Shown here in pieces: positions 21,590 through 32,039 of a stretch of 64,000 bases of DNA. Numbering within the stretch: position 1 is the first letter of the stretch; the number at the start of each line of letters is the position of its first letter. The stretch comes from Prorocentrum cordatum. Its lineage: Eukaryota > Sar > Dinophyceae > Prorocentrales > Prorocentraceae. The stretch is from the NCBI GenBank assembly GCA_963575745.1, contig CAUYUJ010003069.1, forward strand, positions 356,351 through 420,350, read 5' to 3'. Both the position numbers and the translations under genes were made by a program. The notes beneath the pieces are model-generated. The model saw only the letters and a program-made list of their open reading frames with translations, did not search any database and was not told where the DNA came from.

Positions 21590-22650
21590 GTGAAGCCCAT
21601 CGCCCCGACGGATCGGCCCCTGGCGGCGGCGCCGCGCGAGGCGGCAGACATCTCTCGACCCGTGTTCGTTCGTTGCGTGGTCTCGACAGGCGGCGCGCCG
21701 GCGGCGGCTGTCGCGCAGACGGGACAGGCTGGCGACGAGGGGGGCCAGCGCCTCCGCAGGCAGAAGCAGGGCGGCGAGGACGCGGGTTTCGCATTGAGAG
21801 GCCCACCACGCAACCAGGCACAGCATCAGCAGCGCGGCGCGGCGCGGAGCGCACCGTGAATACTGGAGGAGCAGCATATTTGGATAACAGGCACAAGGCC
21901 ACTTGCTTTTGACAACAACATCATCAAGGGGGCGCCCACGCCATGGCGCGCTGGATCCCGCAATTCGCTTCGAACTTCAGAAGGTGCCCGAGGACCAGCC
22001 AGGCGAGCTTCGCGCGGGGGCCGCCGCTCGGGAAGGCCACGGGGGAGGCAATGGGGGGTTGATGTTCGTGGATGGAGCGAGTTGCCTTCCAGGCCCTGCT
22101 ACGAAGGGGCCATTCGAGCGAGAGGTCCACAATTTGATCGGAAACGGAGAATGAGAATGTCCTTGGGGCAGTCGGATCGTCTTCGTAAGTTGATCGGTCA
22201 AGGATTTGTTGCCTATGGAGCACTGAGCACGTTATAGAATCGAGTAACCATGTATTCGCCTGAACCACTGTGCCAAGCATACCTGTTCTTTCCCTGCAGG
22301 GGCAGAGGGAAGGCAGAGGGAAGGGAGGGGGCGGGGGGCGGGGCCGTCGCGGTCGGGGGGGGCGGGCGGGGAGGTGGGCGGGCGGGAGGAGGGAGGCCGA
22401 AGGCGCCCTGCGTCTTTCGAGCCCGCTTCGTCGAGCTCGCTGCGCGCGGACCTGAGCGCGGGCCTGGGCCTGCGCTGCTCGGTGCAGAGCGCGGCGGGGG
22501 ACCGTGCTCGCTCTCGGTTGGTTCCGGATGGTTTCTCGGGTGGCGAGTGAGTTAATTGCGCTGGCGCTGCGTTCCAGGATGGCCTCAGTTGACAGGACCC
22601 CACGAGTCCAGTCATGAATTTCATTGCCATGCTCATTATCACTCTCATTC
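21590..22650 (+). repeat. Tandem duplication D, copy 1
   Basis: Matching landmarks lie 1,101-1,140 bp upstream of those in copy 2: 'gcggcagacatctctc' (21,641 and 22,742), 'gaatactggag' (21,858 and 22,960), 'gttgccttccaggcc' (22,081 and 23,221), and 'aggatttgttgcctatgg' (22,201 and 23,340). Open frames occur on both strands in both copies, but no phase is clearly shared. Confidence 0.8.
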
Positions 22651-22689
22651 CATCCCCCAAGTCACGCGCGCAGGAGGCAAGGGCGCCCA

Positions 22690-23516
22690 GATGAAGCCCA
22701 TCACCCCGACGGCTCGGCCCCTTGACGCGGTGCCGCGCGAGGCGGCAGACATCTCTCCAACCGTATCCGTTCGTTGCGTGATCTCGGCAGGCGGCGCGCT
22801 GGCGGCAGCTGTCGCGCAGGCTGGACAGGCTTGCGACGGGGGGAGTCAGCGCCACCGCGGTCAGAAGCAGGGCGGCGAGGACGCGGGTTTCGAAGCGAGA
22901 GGCCCGCCACGCAACCAGATAGCGTCATCGGCAGCGCGGCGCGGAGCGGAGCGCACCGTGAATACTGGAGAAGAACAGCAGATGAAGCAGAAGGAGGGTG
23001 ACAGACACACGTTCGTCTCCCTTTGGAAACAACCGCATCACGGGAGTGTCCATCCAGGCCATGGTGCGCTTGATCCCGCATTTCGCCTCAAGCTGCAGAA
23101 TGAGCCCGAGGGCCAGCCCCATATGGCCGCCCTTCTGATGTGCTTCGCGCGGGGGCCACCGCTCGGGAGGGCTACGTGCGCGGGAGGCAATGGGAGGGCT
23201 GCTGTTCGTGGATGGAGCGAGTTGCCTTCCAGGCCTTGCTACGAAGGGGCCATTCGAGCGAGAGGTCCACAATCTGATCGGAAACGGAGAATGAGAAAGG
23301 CCTTGGGCAGTCGGGTCGTCTTCGTAAGTTGATTGGTCGAGGATTTGTTGCCTATGGCGCTCTGATCACAATGCATAATCGAGTAACCATGTTTGCGCAT
23401 GAATCACTGCTCAGCAAACTTTTAATGTTCCTGCCCCATTCGGCCGAGGGAAGGGGGCGGGGTAGTCGTGGTCGGGTTCCCCATTCGGCAGAGGGAAGGG
23501 GGCGGGGTAGTCGTGG

Positions 23517-23549
<33 letters not shown>

Positions 23550-23800
23550 GGGAGGTGGGCGGGCGGGAGGAGCGAGGCCTAAGGCACTTCGCGCCTTTCG
23601 AGCCCGCCTCGTCGAGCTCGCTGCGTGCGGGCCTGAGTGCGGGCCGTGCCTGCGCTGCATGGTGCAGAGCGCGACGGAGGACCGTTTTCATTGTCGGTGG
23701 GTTTCGGAGGGTTTCTCGAGTGGTTAGCACTGATGCGTTCCAGGATGATTTCAGTTGACAGGATCCCACGAGTCCATTCTCATTCATTTATTGTCATTTT
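22690..23800 (+). repeat. Tandem duplication D, copy 2
   Basis: Second copy of the ~1.14-kb segment. Its last part ('gggaggtgggcgggcgggagg' to 'cccacgagtcca') matches 22,370-22,612, so that end is shared too. A (GT)n tract at 23,518-23,547 and a doubled 'gagggaagggggcggggtagtcgtggtcg' word are specific to this copy. Confidence 0.8.
23518..23547 (+). repeat. (GT)15 microsatellite
   Basis: Near-perfect GT dinucleotides within copy 2 of the tandem duplication. Confidence 0.95.
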
Positions 23801-24655
23801 CATTTCATTATCATTATCATTCACATACTCACTCCTTCATTCATTCCTCCTCCCGTTCGTGGTGTTCCTCCTTCCGTCCCTCCTTCCTCCTGCCCCTTTT
23901 TCCTGTCCTCCTGTCCCCGAAGCGCGACAACAACAAGCTCTGATGTCCAGTCCGCGCACCTGCCCCGAAACTCCCGTTGCTCACGGAGGGCCCGATGGGT
24001 CGCAGAGGCTTTGCCGGCTACCCCTGGCGTGAGCCCTTGGGTGACCCCCGTAGGGGCCTGCGCGCCATGCGCCGCGGGGAGCTTACACCTTCGAACCGAG
24101 CAGTGCCCGGTACCCCCCCAGGAGCGCGGGGCTCGAGGGACGGAGGTCGATGCGAGCGCGGGTCGGTCAGATCGCCAGGGTGTGAAGGGTCCTGCGCAGC
24201 CAGGGCTGCATTGACCCAGGATCTGGTGCAAGATCCTGCAGGATCCTGCCAGGGGTCAGTGGGGCCCCGAGGGGCGGTCGGGCCAGCCCAGCACAAACCC
24301 AGGGAACGCACGCACTTTGGAGCCCTCTTCCCTCTCCTCCGCCTGCTCCCTATCCACCTGCTGCTGCCGTTCCTCCACCACCTGTTCCTTCTCCGCCTCC
24401 TCGAGCCACGCTCCAGGAAGGTGCCCGGACGCGCACGCGACGCACGCGGGCGCCTTCGGCGGCGACGGTGCCATGGTGAGCTGGGGGCATCCCGGGCGGG
24501 CGCGCTCAAAACTCCTGGCGGGCGGGGGGGGGGATGAAGGGGACGGGACTGGGGGTCCTGAAGGGTGGGATGACAGACCCTGCGGCGACCTCGACCTCCC
24601 AAGAGGCCTCACCGCACGGCCTTGGGACGGCCTTGGGACTCTGGAGGCCACACTC
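23801..24655. other. Stretch with no firm gene; possible coiled-coil exon on -
   Basis: Starts with ATTCATTTATTGTC-type repeats and C/T-rich sequence. On - near 24,320-24,430 one phase reads as a charged helix (EEAEKEQVVEERQQ), but this is also a CTC-rich tract on +, so it could be a simple-repeat product. The word 'ggatctggtgcaagatcctgcaggatcc' near 24,220 is a local palindrome cluster. Confidence 0.3.
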
Positions 24656-24812
24656 TTAAGCCGGGCCTGTCCCTCTACAGGAGGACAGTTCAAAATCAGT
24701 CAAGCAATCATATGCTGACGATTGTTCAACTATCTTCTAGTATGTTTTTTATGTTGTTTACGATTCTGCAGTTTCATCCAAAATCTGTCTGTAGGGGGAC
24801 ACGCCCGACCTA
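24656..24812. mobile_element. Small TIR element T, copy 1 (~157 bp)
   Basis: Left end TTAAGCCGGGCCTGTCCCTC then TACAGGAGGA. Right end TCTGTCTGTAGGGGGACACG then CCCGACCTA. These are inverted copies of each other (about 25 matching positions). The interior is AT-rich and non-coding, so this is a non-autonomous DNA element. The same ends occur at 41,848-43,033 and 44,150-44,304. Target duplication is not clear here (CCACACTC against CCCCCGTG). Confidence 0.7.
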
Positions 24813-25009
24813 GCCCCCGTGGCACGATGCATCCTCGGAGAGCGGCCCCGCCCCAAGGCCGTGCGGGTCACCCCGCATCCCCACGTGCAGGCACCGGAGG
24901 CGTGGTCGCCGCACCTGGTCTGCGGTTCCGAGGGGGCCCAGGTCTCCAGGTCGAGGCTCGAGGATGGAGGGCGATCATCGAGGATGGTCCAGGAAGAAAA
25001 ATCGCAACT

Positions 25010-25147
25010 GTTGGCGCTCCTCGCGGATTTCCTGGATCCGCGCTGGGCCCCCCCCCAGCGGCGCCTCCGGCGCCGCCCCTGGCGCGCTCCGCGCGCCAGG
25101 GAGGGGTGTCCAGCGCGGATGCAAGAAATCCGCGCGGAGCGCCAACA
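25010..25147. mobile_element. Foldback element R, copy 2 (138 bp, best copy)
   Basis: Left arm TTGGCGCTCCTCGCGGATTT continuing to CCGCGCTGGGCCCCC, and right arm ending GAAATCCGCGCGGAGCGCCA. The arms pair over about 45 bp with roughly five mismatches. The centre holds another palindrome (CTGGCGCGCTCCGCGCGCCAG). It has no coding capacity. Related copies are at 14,481-14,628 and 34,578-34,645. Confidence 0.7.
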
Positions 25148-25434
25148 AGTTTATGCTTATAGTTTGCTCTAGGTCAAGAGCCCCTGACTCCAATGACGAG
25201 ATGAGGACGTAGCCTCACTGGCGGTCCCCGTCTCTGCTTTTTGGGACAGGGCACCTGGCCGGCGTGGTTCGATGCACCCTCGGAGAGAAAAGGCCCCCTG
25301 TCCCCAAGGGTGTCAACCCCCATAGCTTGGGCCCCCTCCTGAGTGGTTGGGGGTCTTCTCTTGTGGCTCGTCGGACGAGGATCGAGGGCGGGGCTGGAGG
25401 ATCGGAGGAGCCCAGATTTTTCGAGGGCGAGGCT

Positions 25435-25605
25435 CGAGGCTCGAGGATCGAGGACGAACTTTTCGAGGATCGAGAGCGAGGCTCGAGGATCGAGGACGAA
25501 CTTTTCGAGGATCGAGGACGAACTTTTCGAGGATCGAGGACGAACTTTTCGAGGATCGAGAGCGAGGCTCGAGGATCGAGGCTCGAGGCCCGAGTGGCCC
25601 GGGCG
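25435..25605 (+). repeat. CGAGGATCGAGGACGAACTTTT tandem repeat
   Basis: Units GAGGATCGAGGACGAACTTTT and GAGGATCGAGAGCGAGGCTC alternate. There are four copies of the first and several of the second. Frames on both strands show the matching 7- and 14-residue repeats and are not genes. Confidence 0.85.
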
Positions 25606-25699
25606 TCGTCTCGGCACGACCCGGGGCCCTTGGGAGCGCCGCCGTCGCCGCGGCCAGCCTGCTCCCCTCGGAGTTCTGGCCAGGGCGCACCCCAGGGTC

Positions 25700-25945
25700 G
25701 ACTTGCCGTCGTCGTCGGCGGCGTCGTCGACGTCGGCGTCGGCGTCGCCGTCGTTGTCGATCGTCGTCGTCGTCGCCGCCGTCGTCGCCGTTGTCGTCTA
25801 TCGTCGTCGTCGATCGTCGATCATCGATCGTTCCCGTCGTCGTTGTCGTCGATGGTCGATGGTCGATCGTCGTCGTCGTCGATGGTCGATCGTCGTCGTC
25901 GTCGATCAGCTCGTCGTCGTCGTTTTCGTCACTTGTCGATCGTCG
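25700..25945 (+). repeat. (CGT)n with GATCGTCGTCGTCGATGGTC repeats
   Basis: CGTCGTCG triplets mixed with GATGGTCGATCGTC words. A simple-repeat region of about 245 bp. Confidence 0.85.
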
Positions 25946-26235
25946 GTCGGCCGGTGGCGCGCGGGCGCGCGCCCTCTCGGAGGGTACGAGCCCTGGGCAG
26001 GCCCCCGGCTCGGAGCCCCTCGCATCGTGTTGGGCGTCGCGTGCACACCGTCGGTGAAAGTAGGTATTCTTGGACGCCCATTTCCCAGTCTACTTCTAGC
26101 GCCTCCCTACTTCAAGAATCGATGTGCTCTTGCTGTGTTGCTGCTCCCTGGGAGGGCCTGGGCCCAATCTACTTCACCCGCCCTCCTGGCGTATGCTTTC
26201 ACCTACTGCTCCCGACCGACGTGTACAGCCTGCCC
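25946..26235. other. Stretch with no recognised gene
   Basis: GC-rich to about 26,050, then mixed composition. No motif-bearing frame or clear repeat. Confidence 0.3.
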
Positions 26236-26415
26236 GCATAGCAAGGATAGGCAGTCTTCCCGAGGCCAATTGCTCTTGCAGCCTTGCCCCTCCGGCCCAT
26301 CCTGAGTGACTTTCGCTGGCCCACCTCGCGCGAAGAAGGCTGGCGTGGCCCTCCGAGGCGCTTGCGTCCTTACAGCGCATCCTTCTGATACGGGATGACT
26401 GTAATGGAGGTGCGA
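26236..26415 (+). repeat. Dispersed ~180-bp family U, copy 1
   Basis: Landmarks in order: 'gcatagcaaggataggcag', 'cttgcagccttgcccctccg', 'ggcccatcctgagtg', 'tttcgctggccca', 'tggcgtggccctccgaggcgc', 'gatacgggatgac'. The same order is found at 26,631-26,775 and 34,073-34,245. Non-coding. Confidence 0.6.
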
Positions 26416-26630
26416 CGAACTGGGGGGCAGCGAGGGCTGCAGAAAGGGGTCCCTGAGGGCCCGAGAAGTACATGTTTCCCCCCACCCCCTCCACGTATCG
26501 CCCCCCGCTGAGCGACGCCCTATCGAAGGAACGCATCACGGCGGGAGGTTGGTTTGGCATTTTCCGGCTTCCAGGGGACCTATCCCGGCCCCGGAACCGT
26601 AAGACAAGTACAGTACAGCCCACCCGCAAC

Positions 26631-26775
26631 CCGCACAGTAAGGATGAGCAAGTTTCCCAGGTTTGCCCTTGCATCCTTCCCCTTCGGCCCATCCTCGGCC
26701 GCTTTCGCTGGCCACGCCCCGCTCAGCAAAGTGTCGGCATGGCCTTCCCCCAGGCCCTCGCATCGTTCTTGTGCG
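26631..26775 (+). repeat. Dispersed ~180-bp family U, copy 2
   Basis: 'gcacagtaaggatgagcaag', 'cttgcatccttccccttcgg', 'cccatcctcggccgctttcg' and 'gtcggcatggccttccccca' align with copies 1 and 3. It is truncated at the right relative to them. Confidence 0.6.
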
Positions 26776-26803
26776 TTCTTATCTAATGTCAGGAGGAGAA
26801 AAA

Positions 26804-26952
26804 AAAAACAGACACAATTAATCGTCGATCCCCAGGAAAATATGGGAAAATATGGGAAGTGGGGGGGAAGACAGAAACCCAGACAATATAGGAAAATATG
26901 GGGAATATTTTTATTTGTGTGTATTTATTTGTGTGTCCCAGGGCCCCTTCAT
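26804..26952 (+). repeat. Dispersed ~150-bp family P, copy 3
   Basis: Begins after an A tract (26,801-26,808) with 'cagacacaattaatcgtcgat'. It then has 'ccaggaaaatatggg', 'gacagaaacccagacaatat' and 'tgtgtatttatttgtgtgtccc'. It is one of the cleanest copies. Confidence 0.7.
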
Positions 26953-26985
26953 AATGGCCTTGAGCCCATCCCGCCACTGTGCCTG

Positions 26986-27018
26986 TGTTGAGGCTGAGGC
27001 TGAGGCTGAGGCTGCGCC
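26986..27018 (+). repeat. (GAGGCT)n short tandem repeat
   Basis: About five GAGGCT hexamers between family P copy 3 and the 3' end of L3. Confidence 0.85.
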
Positions 27019-27181
27019 TATGTCGTCCTATAGGGAGACGGCCCTACGCGGGGCTTGACGGTGGCGCCGGGGCACCGGCAACACTCGAACGTCGCATATC
27101 ATATACAGGCAAATTTGTTCCACACCTTGTGGTTGTATCGTTGTTGGACGTTTTTGCTGGACACGTACGAACCTTCCATAT

Positions 27182-27890
27182 TTACTCACATGCCAACATC
27201 TGATACCACTGATTTCCATTCTTGGCGCACGTCGTACGAACAAAAAAGGCAAAGTCGTCGCTCCACCGTTTGCGCGGTCGGTGTGGCAGGCGCTTCGCAT
27301 CGGTATATGCAGATAGTGGGTTCAACATCAGAACCTTTCGGCTCCACTTGCCGATGGCGTCGTGAACAATTGCAGCTATAGACCTCCACTATAATCGTTT
27401 TTGTCGTGTGCACCAGCCAGTCTTCGGACCCAAGTTCATCACAATATCTTTCAATATGTTTGCTCGTGCGACGAATCCACTGTTGTAGTCGTGTCGTGTC
27501 GTTGTTGCCGCTGGTGCTGCTGCTGCTGGTCGTGCTGCTGTTGCTTCTACAGGTGTCGTGGTTCGAAACCGCGTTTGTGGTGTCGGTCCAGCACTATAGC
27601 TGGATCTGCGCTAGTGCATGGGGCCTGGTGTTGTGGAAATCCAAGGATCAGCCTTAGTATGTGGCTTTGTGTGGACCGCAGCCGCGGTTCCAGCGGCACC
27701 GTCAATGTCCAAGTCCCAGCTCCACAAAGTGGTGTTGTAGAAACTGTGTTGTGAAGTAGCCGTAAACGTTCCTTCAATGAATACTAACGCGCAGTAAGCT
27801 CCTGCCTGAAGAGGCCAAACTTTTTTCCAGGCAACTTTGATTCGGGATTGAACCTCCGTCGCGGCAGGATTGTAAAAAGATGGCAATGTC
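27182..27890 (-). pseudogene. L3 thumb and C-terminal region
   Basis: FYNPAATEVQSRIKVAWKKV (about 27,870-27,810) is the E...RI..AW..F box. MKERLRLLHNTV with GAGTWTLTV and LRSTQSHILRLILG (27,777-27,610) is the box following RT. HRPRKRWSDDFAFFV (about 27,270) is the conserved GRP..RW.DDL box near the end of such proteins. The last codons read YQMLACE before TAA. A CAG-type triplet run on - (27,490-27,560) interrupts the region and encodes alanines. Confidence 0.8.
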
Positions 27891-27899
27891 GAATTGTAG

Positions 27900-28700
27900 T
27901 ACTTCGATGCTTTTACCCATTGACCGTTGTCTGCTCAGGGTGACCACGCGGCCGCCGATATTCCACATTGTGCAATGCATTGGCTTTCCCAGGGTGGATC
28001 TCCAGGCCAGTAGGCTGCGTAGCATCCATCACATCATTGGTCATGACTTTTACCTGCCAGAGTGAGGTCGCAATCAACATAACATCATCAGCAAATCGGA
28101 GGTTGGTAAGCCAGCCAGAGCTCTCCGCTACTTCTACGCCGTACTTCCTTTCGGCCCATCTCGCGCAGAACTCTGCGAACACAAATTCTGACAGACAGTT
28201 AAAAGGTAATGAATTCGACGGGTCGCCCTGCTTACTCCCGAGCATAAACGGTTTGCTGCAGACGTCCGTCTTGACGCATGCTGTCTGGTCCTGTGCACAT
28301 GCCCGCAATGATATCGATACATATATATATATAATTTCGGAACGCCATGCGCGCGCATGACCTCCACAGGGATTTGTGTGAGACCGTGTCAAATGCTTTC
28401 TTGAAGTCCAGCCTAGCCACCCACACTCGGAGTTGGAACTCCCTGGCCTGTTCTTGTAGAATCGCGAAGGCCAACAACTCGTCATCTGTACTGTAGCACC
28501 GGGATCCAGCCTGCTCGGGCGGCTGTTGTGACTCCAAGATGGGTTCCAAACGGTTGCACAACAATTGCGAGAAAAGCTTTCACATGAGCGGGATCATGGA
28601 AATCGGCCGGTAGTTCTGCGGTAACTCCAGCTCCCCAGATTTGAAAATCACGTTGATGTGGGTGTGCTTCCACTTGAGTGGTGTCATTGCACCATCAGTG
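27900..28700 (-). pseudogene. L3 reverse transcriptase domain
   Basis: Copies element RNA into cDNA. Visible motifs in order: NYRPISMIPLM, a TGA, then KLFSQLLCNRLEPIL; EQAGSRCYSTDDELL; ARLDFKKAFDTVSHKSLW, holding the first catalytic aspartate; after a (TA)n-associated phase change, MLGSKQGDPSNSLPF; and LRFADDVMLIA, the FADD catalytic pair. GLEIHPGKANAL follows as in RT segment 6. Two phases are used and one in-frame TGA lies between motifs, so it is not functional. Confidence 0.85.
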
Positions 28701-28734
28701 ATGATATCGTTGAAGAGGTCCCGTAATGCATTCC

Positions 28735-29240
28735 TCAGCGCCTCCCCTCCGTACTTCCCGCGGCTTTGCCGCTCTTTAGCTGCTTTAGCCCATGCCTCAA
28801 TTCGTCGTCACTGAAAGGTGGAAATGTGCCGCCTTCTTCTGCGCCGCGGGGCGTGGAAGAGTCGAGTCCGGAACCTATGGGTTCTGAGTGCAAGGTTGTG
28901 TGGAAGTCTGCAAACACATCGGTTATGCCCCGTCTGTCGTGCACGTGCTCGCCAGGAGCTCACTGCATCGACGTGACGATCGAATTTTTTGTTTTTTGCA
29001 CTTTTGATCCCGCTGATTCTGTTTCGCCCGCGGAATTCTGCAAGAACCGCCTTGATCCTGTTGTGTCGGTCCGTTCTGCCTGCGTTGCGAACCTCCCGCC
29101 GGATAAGTTTGTTGATATGTTTTCTCAACGCCGCGCTTGTATTCCCAAGTTGTTTGCGCTGTTGGATGAAATCGCGTAGCTTGATCCGAGGTTCCGATGC
29201 CGCAGAGAATCGTATGCCCATCCGCTGTTGCACCCTAGGT
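28735..29240 (-). pseudogene. L3 linker between endonuclease and RT
   Basis: Two phases. At 29,233-28,950: RDFIQQRKQLGNTSAALRKH followed by INKLIRREVR and RIKAVLAEF, a basic helical linker common in LINEs before the RT. At 28,944-28,735: VFADFHTTLHSEP and PPFSDDELRHGLKQLKSGKA, which is the F..DEL...L..LK.GKA.G motif immediately preceding RT. The phase change between them shows the element is dead. Confidence 0.75.
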
Positions 29241-29287
29241 TCTGCAATAGATTCTACAATTGATTTTTCTATGAAGTCGTATTTTGA

Positions 29288-30150
29288 TCAGATTCCGCCC
29301 GAGGCGTCTTCGTCCGCAAGCGCATCGGCAACATTCTGTTTATACAGCGTCGTGTTTGCAGGTGGCCACGGCTTTGCAGTGACCTTATTCCTGGAAGATT
29401 TAATTTTGTATTGCAACCTCTTTTCTGAATCTGGCCTCTGTTTGAGAATACGGTTCCGTAGTACCACATCGGTATGGTCAGAACCCATATTAATTGTTGA
29501 AGAAGCAGCACAATCTGCCACAGTATACCAGCAAAACCTGGACGTAAGGATGTAATCGATCTGCAGAGGGCCTTGCCGTGAGCTATGGTAGTGTGTCGTA
29601 TTTGTAATAACCAAGTTGTGTGTTTTTGCCAATTGCTTAAGCCACTGCCCCATTGCATCGCCAATCCCATACGCATGCTTACCACATACTCGCTCATTGT
29701 CTGTGTCGCTTGCCGACCCGATTAGGGCATTACAGTCCGCACCCATCACGATAAGCAATTTGTCCCGCGCACCTGCCTGGACAATTCGAGACAATTCGTC
29801 GTACACGTCCAGCACGGCTCGATCCGCATATTTCCGGTGCGGGAGAGGTGCCGTTACAAGTCTCAGTTGCAGCGTTTTGCTTCGTATGTCCATGTATGTG
29901 CTACTACGAACTGAAGCAGCGACCTCACCGTGCATGTAACGTAATTCCAACCCAATGCTTGTATGATCCCCCACCCAACCCAGCATACATGTGTCCACCC
30001 TCCACTGTAAAGACCCAGTTGTTTGCTGGGCGCATAGTTCCATTGAGATGAGAAGTACCGCATCCCAATCTCAATTGACACATTTCCCAAGTAGTTCTGC
30101 GAATATGTCGTCACAAGTAAGACCTCGAATGTTCTTATACAGTAGCGCAA
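29288..30150 (-). pseudogene. L3 endonuclease domain (EEP superfamily)
   Basis: This domain nicks the target strand so that its 3' end primes reverse transcription. From the N-terminal side: YKNIRGLTCDDIFAELL, an in-frame TGA, then DWDAVLLISMELC and WVGDHTSIGLELRYMHGEVA. GADCNALIG corresponds to the GDFNA metal/catalytic box, IDYILTS to the substrate-contacting IDY box, and GSDHTDVVLR to the SDH catalytic histidine box. All key residues are visible after the single stop. The open stretch from 30,043 to 29,288 covers most of the domain. It is the best preserved enzyme domain in the window. Confidence 0.85.
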
Positions 30151-30403
30151 GAGGATTGTAGCCAGCACCCGGTATAGGCATGTCTGTGATAACGTGCGCT
30201 TGCATGTCATGCGGGTTCGCCGGCAAGGCTACTCCTGAAGGCGGATCTTGAAGAGGGCGGGCCTGAACAATCCTACCCAGAATGTTTCCGTCTACTGTCT
30301 TGTATTTGCCCCGCCCACCACCATGACATGTTTGAGTCTTCCCCCAAACCACCCTCACTCTGAAATCGTGTTGTTGGGCATTCCATTCCCATTTGTTTGG
30401 CAT

Positions 30404-30680
30404 CGACCGTAGTTGGAGAGGAGATCATTGGAGATCCGTCCGTGAGAGCCTCGCGGGGTGAAACAATAGTTGGTGAAACGGTAGTTGGTGAAACCGATAT
30501 TCGAGACCCAACGTCCGTCGCAGGTCGTTGCAATCCCTCCGTAGATGTTGCCGCGCTTCCCTTGGTAAGCATGTTGCTGGTGACGTCGTGGCGTCACTCT
30601 CTGTCGGTTGTCGGCATGTCCTCCGAAATCTACTTCTCCATTGCCTTGCCCGCTTATGCCACTCTCCCTGGATGTTCGTT
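30404..30680 (-). other. Possible 5' part of L3
   Basis: On - the sequence contains threefold 'gttggtgaaac' words (VSPTTVSPTIVSP phase), near 30,460-30,490. It may be the 5' UTR or N-terminal region of L3, but no motif supports it. Confidence 0.3.
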
Positions 30681-30689
30681 GGGATCTGG

Positions 30690-31230
30690 TGGGGATCTCG
30701 TGGGAGGCCTCTCGGGGGCCTCCTGGAGGCGGTTTTGAGGCCTCGTGGGGGCCGTTTTGGGGCATCTGTTGGGTCTCTTGTATGCTTCTTTGGCGCCTCT
30801 GGGGGCCTACTGGGGCCCTATTGAGGCGGAATGCTCGGATTTTTGGTTCGTGTTCTCTCTCGTGGGCTCCTTCTCGGGCCATCTTGGGGCCCTCTTCGGC
30901 CGTCTTGGGGGCCTCTTGGGCCGTCTTGGGGCCCTGTTGGGCCGTTTTGCGGACCTCTTGCAGGCTTCTTGGGCCATCTCGGGGCGATCTTGGGGTCCTC
31001 TTGGGCCGTCTTTGAGCGTCGGGAACCTGGAAGGGCGAGATCGCAAAAACCATCAATAACCTAAATGGCGTCAAGGATATTGGCCTCTTGGGGCCTTCTT
31101 GGGAGGCCTCTTCGAGGCATCTTAAATCGTCTTGGAGCCTTTTTGAGCCGTCTTGAGTTCATCGTTGGCGTCTTGAGCCGATCTCGGGGGCCTCTTGGGC
31201 CCCGTCGCGTCTCTCTGCATGACTCTTGGG
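30690..31230 (+). repeat. Degenerate GGGCCTCTTGGGGCC repeat
   Basis: Words GGGCCTCTTGGG, GGCCGTCTTGGGG and GGCCTCCTGG recur about every 15-18 bp. The related block is at 11,880-12,290. Glycine, leucine and serine frames on + and proline/arginine frames on - are spurious. Confidence 0.7.
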
Positions 31231-32035
31231 GCCCTCTTTGTGAGCGCTTTGGTTTTACTCTCCAGGGTAACGCTCGTCACCAGGGCCAACCCCCCCCCTT
31301 TGGGTAACGCTAAGGATCGTGCCAGGGGGGACTTGCCTGGACCCCCCCCCACATGATGTGGTGCGCACAGGTGATTGATGCGCTGGTGGCGCGGACGCGG
31401 GTGCACGCCGCGTCCATCGTTACTGCTTACCCTCCCACCCGAACCCCTCCCCCCCCAGGGTAACGACCGTTGCCTGGGAAAGAAAAAGCATTGTAATCTG
31501 GCCCGTCTTGGGGCCTTGTAGCGGGACGCAACAGAGTCACGCGCCATCACTTCAATAAGCCCAGGGGGCGCGCGGGAAGCCCCCGCAGATTGGAGGATCT
31601 CGGGCCTGGGCCCCGTGAGGACTCCCGGGGTCTGGGGACTGGGGCTCCAAGGATCACTGAGGAGGCCCACTCCGTGCCCAGAGTCACAGTGGCGGATTTC
31701 GAGGAGTGCACCTGAAGCGTTAGCTTCAAAATTACATCCCTGCGGCAGAGAACAGCGGGAGGCAACGGGAGGCAGCGTGAGGCAACGGGAGACAGCAGGA
31801 CGGGAACAACGGGAAACGGCGACGCCCCACCGATTCCAGATCCTGCAATCCCGATTTTGGAATTCATTTAGACATGTTACAGGCAAGCTGATTCGGTAAT
31901 ATTGTGGTGCGCTGTCCAGAGTTTCAACTTCGACGGCCATGGGAGCTGACCCGCAAGCCAGGCCGCTTGTTTTCGCGCCCAACGCGTGAATGGCCGGCGC
32001 TCTCCCGGACGATGGCCGCCTGGAGGGCGCCACAC
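31231..32035. other. Stretch with no recognised gene
   Basis: Contains GGTAACG words next to C tracts (31,265-31,310 and 31,440-31,480) and a short 'gcaacgggaggcagcgtgagg' tandem at 31,755-31,800. No family motif is seen. Confidence 0.35.
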
Positions 32036-32039
32036 AATT

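Larger units (their letters stand above)
27182..30403 (-). mobile_element. LINE relic L3, - strand, nearly full coding length
   Basis: Reading from 30,403 down: a short N-terminal part, an EEP endonuclease, a basic linker, a reverse transcriptase and a C-terminal RPRKRW box ending at TAA 27,182-27,184. The domain order and the GTWTLT and RPRKRW boxes place it in a different LINE clade from L1, L2 and L4 (RTE/CR1/Jockey-like order; the clade is not decided here). It is disabled by in-frame stops, phase changes and a (TA)n expansion at 28,317-28,337 inside the RT. Confidence 0.85.

Noticed and set aside
27545-27565. tRNA T-loop-like GGTTCGAAACC
   Set aside because: No acceptor stem, D-arm or anticodon arm can be placed around it, and it is within the L3 coding relic.
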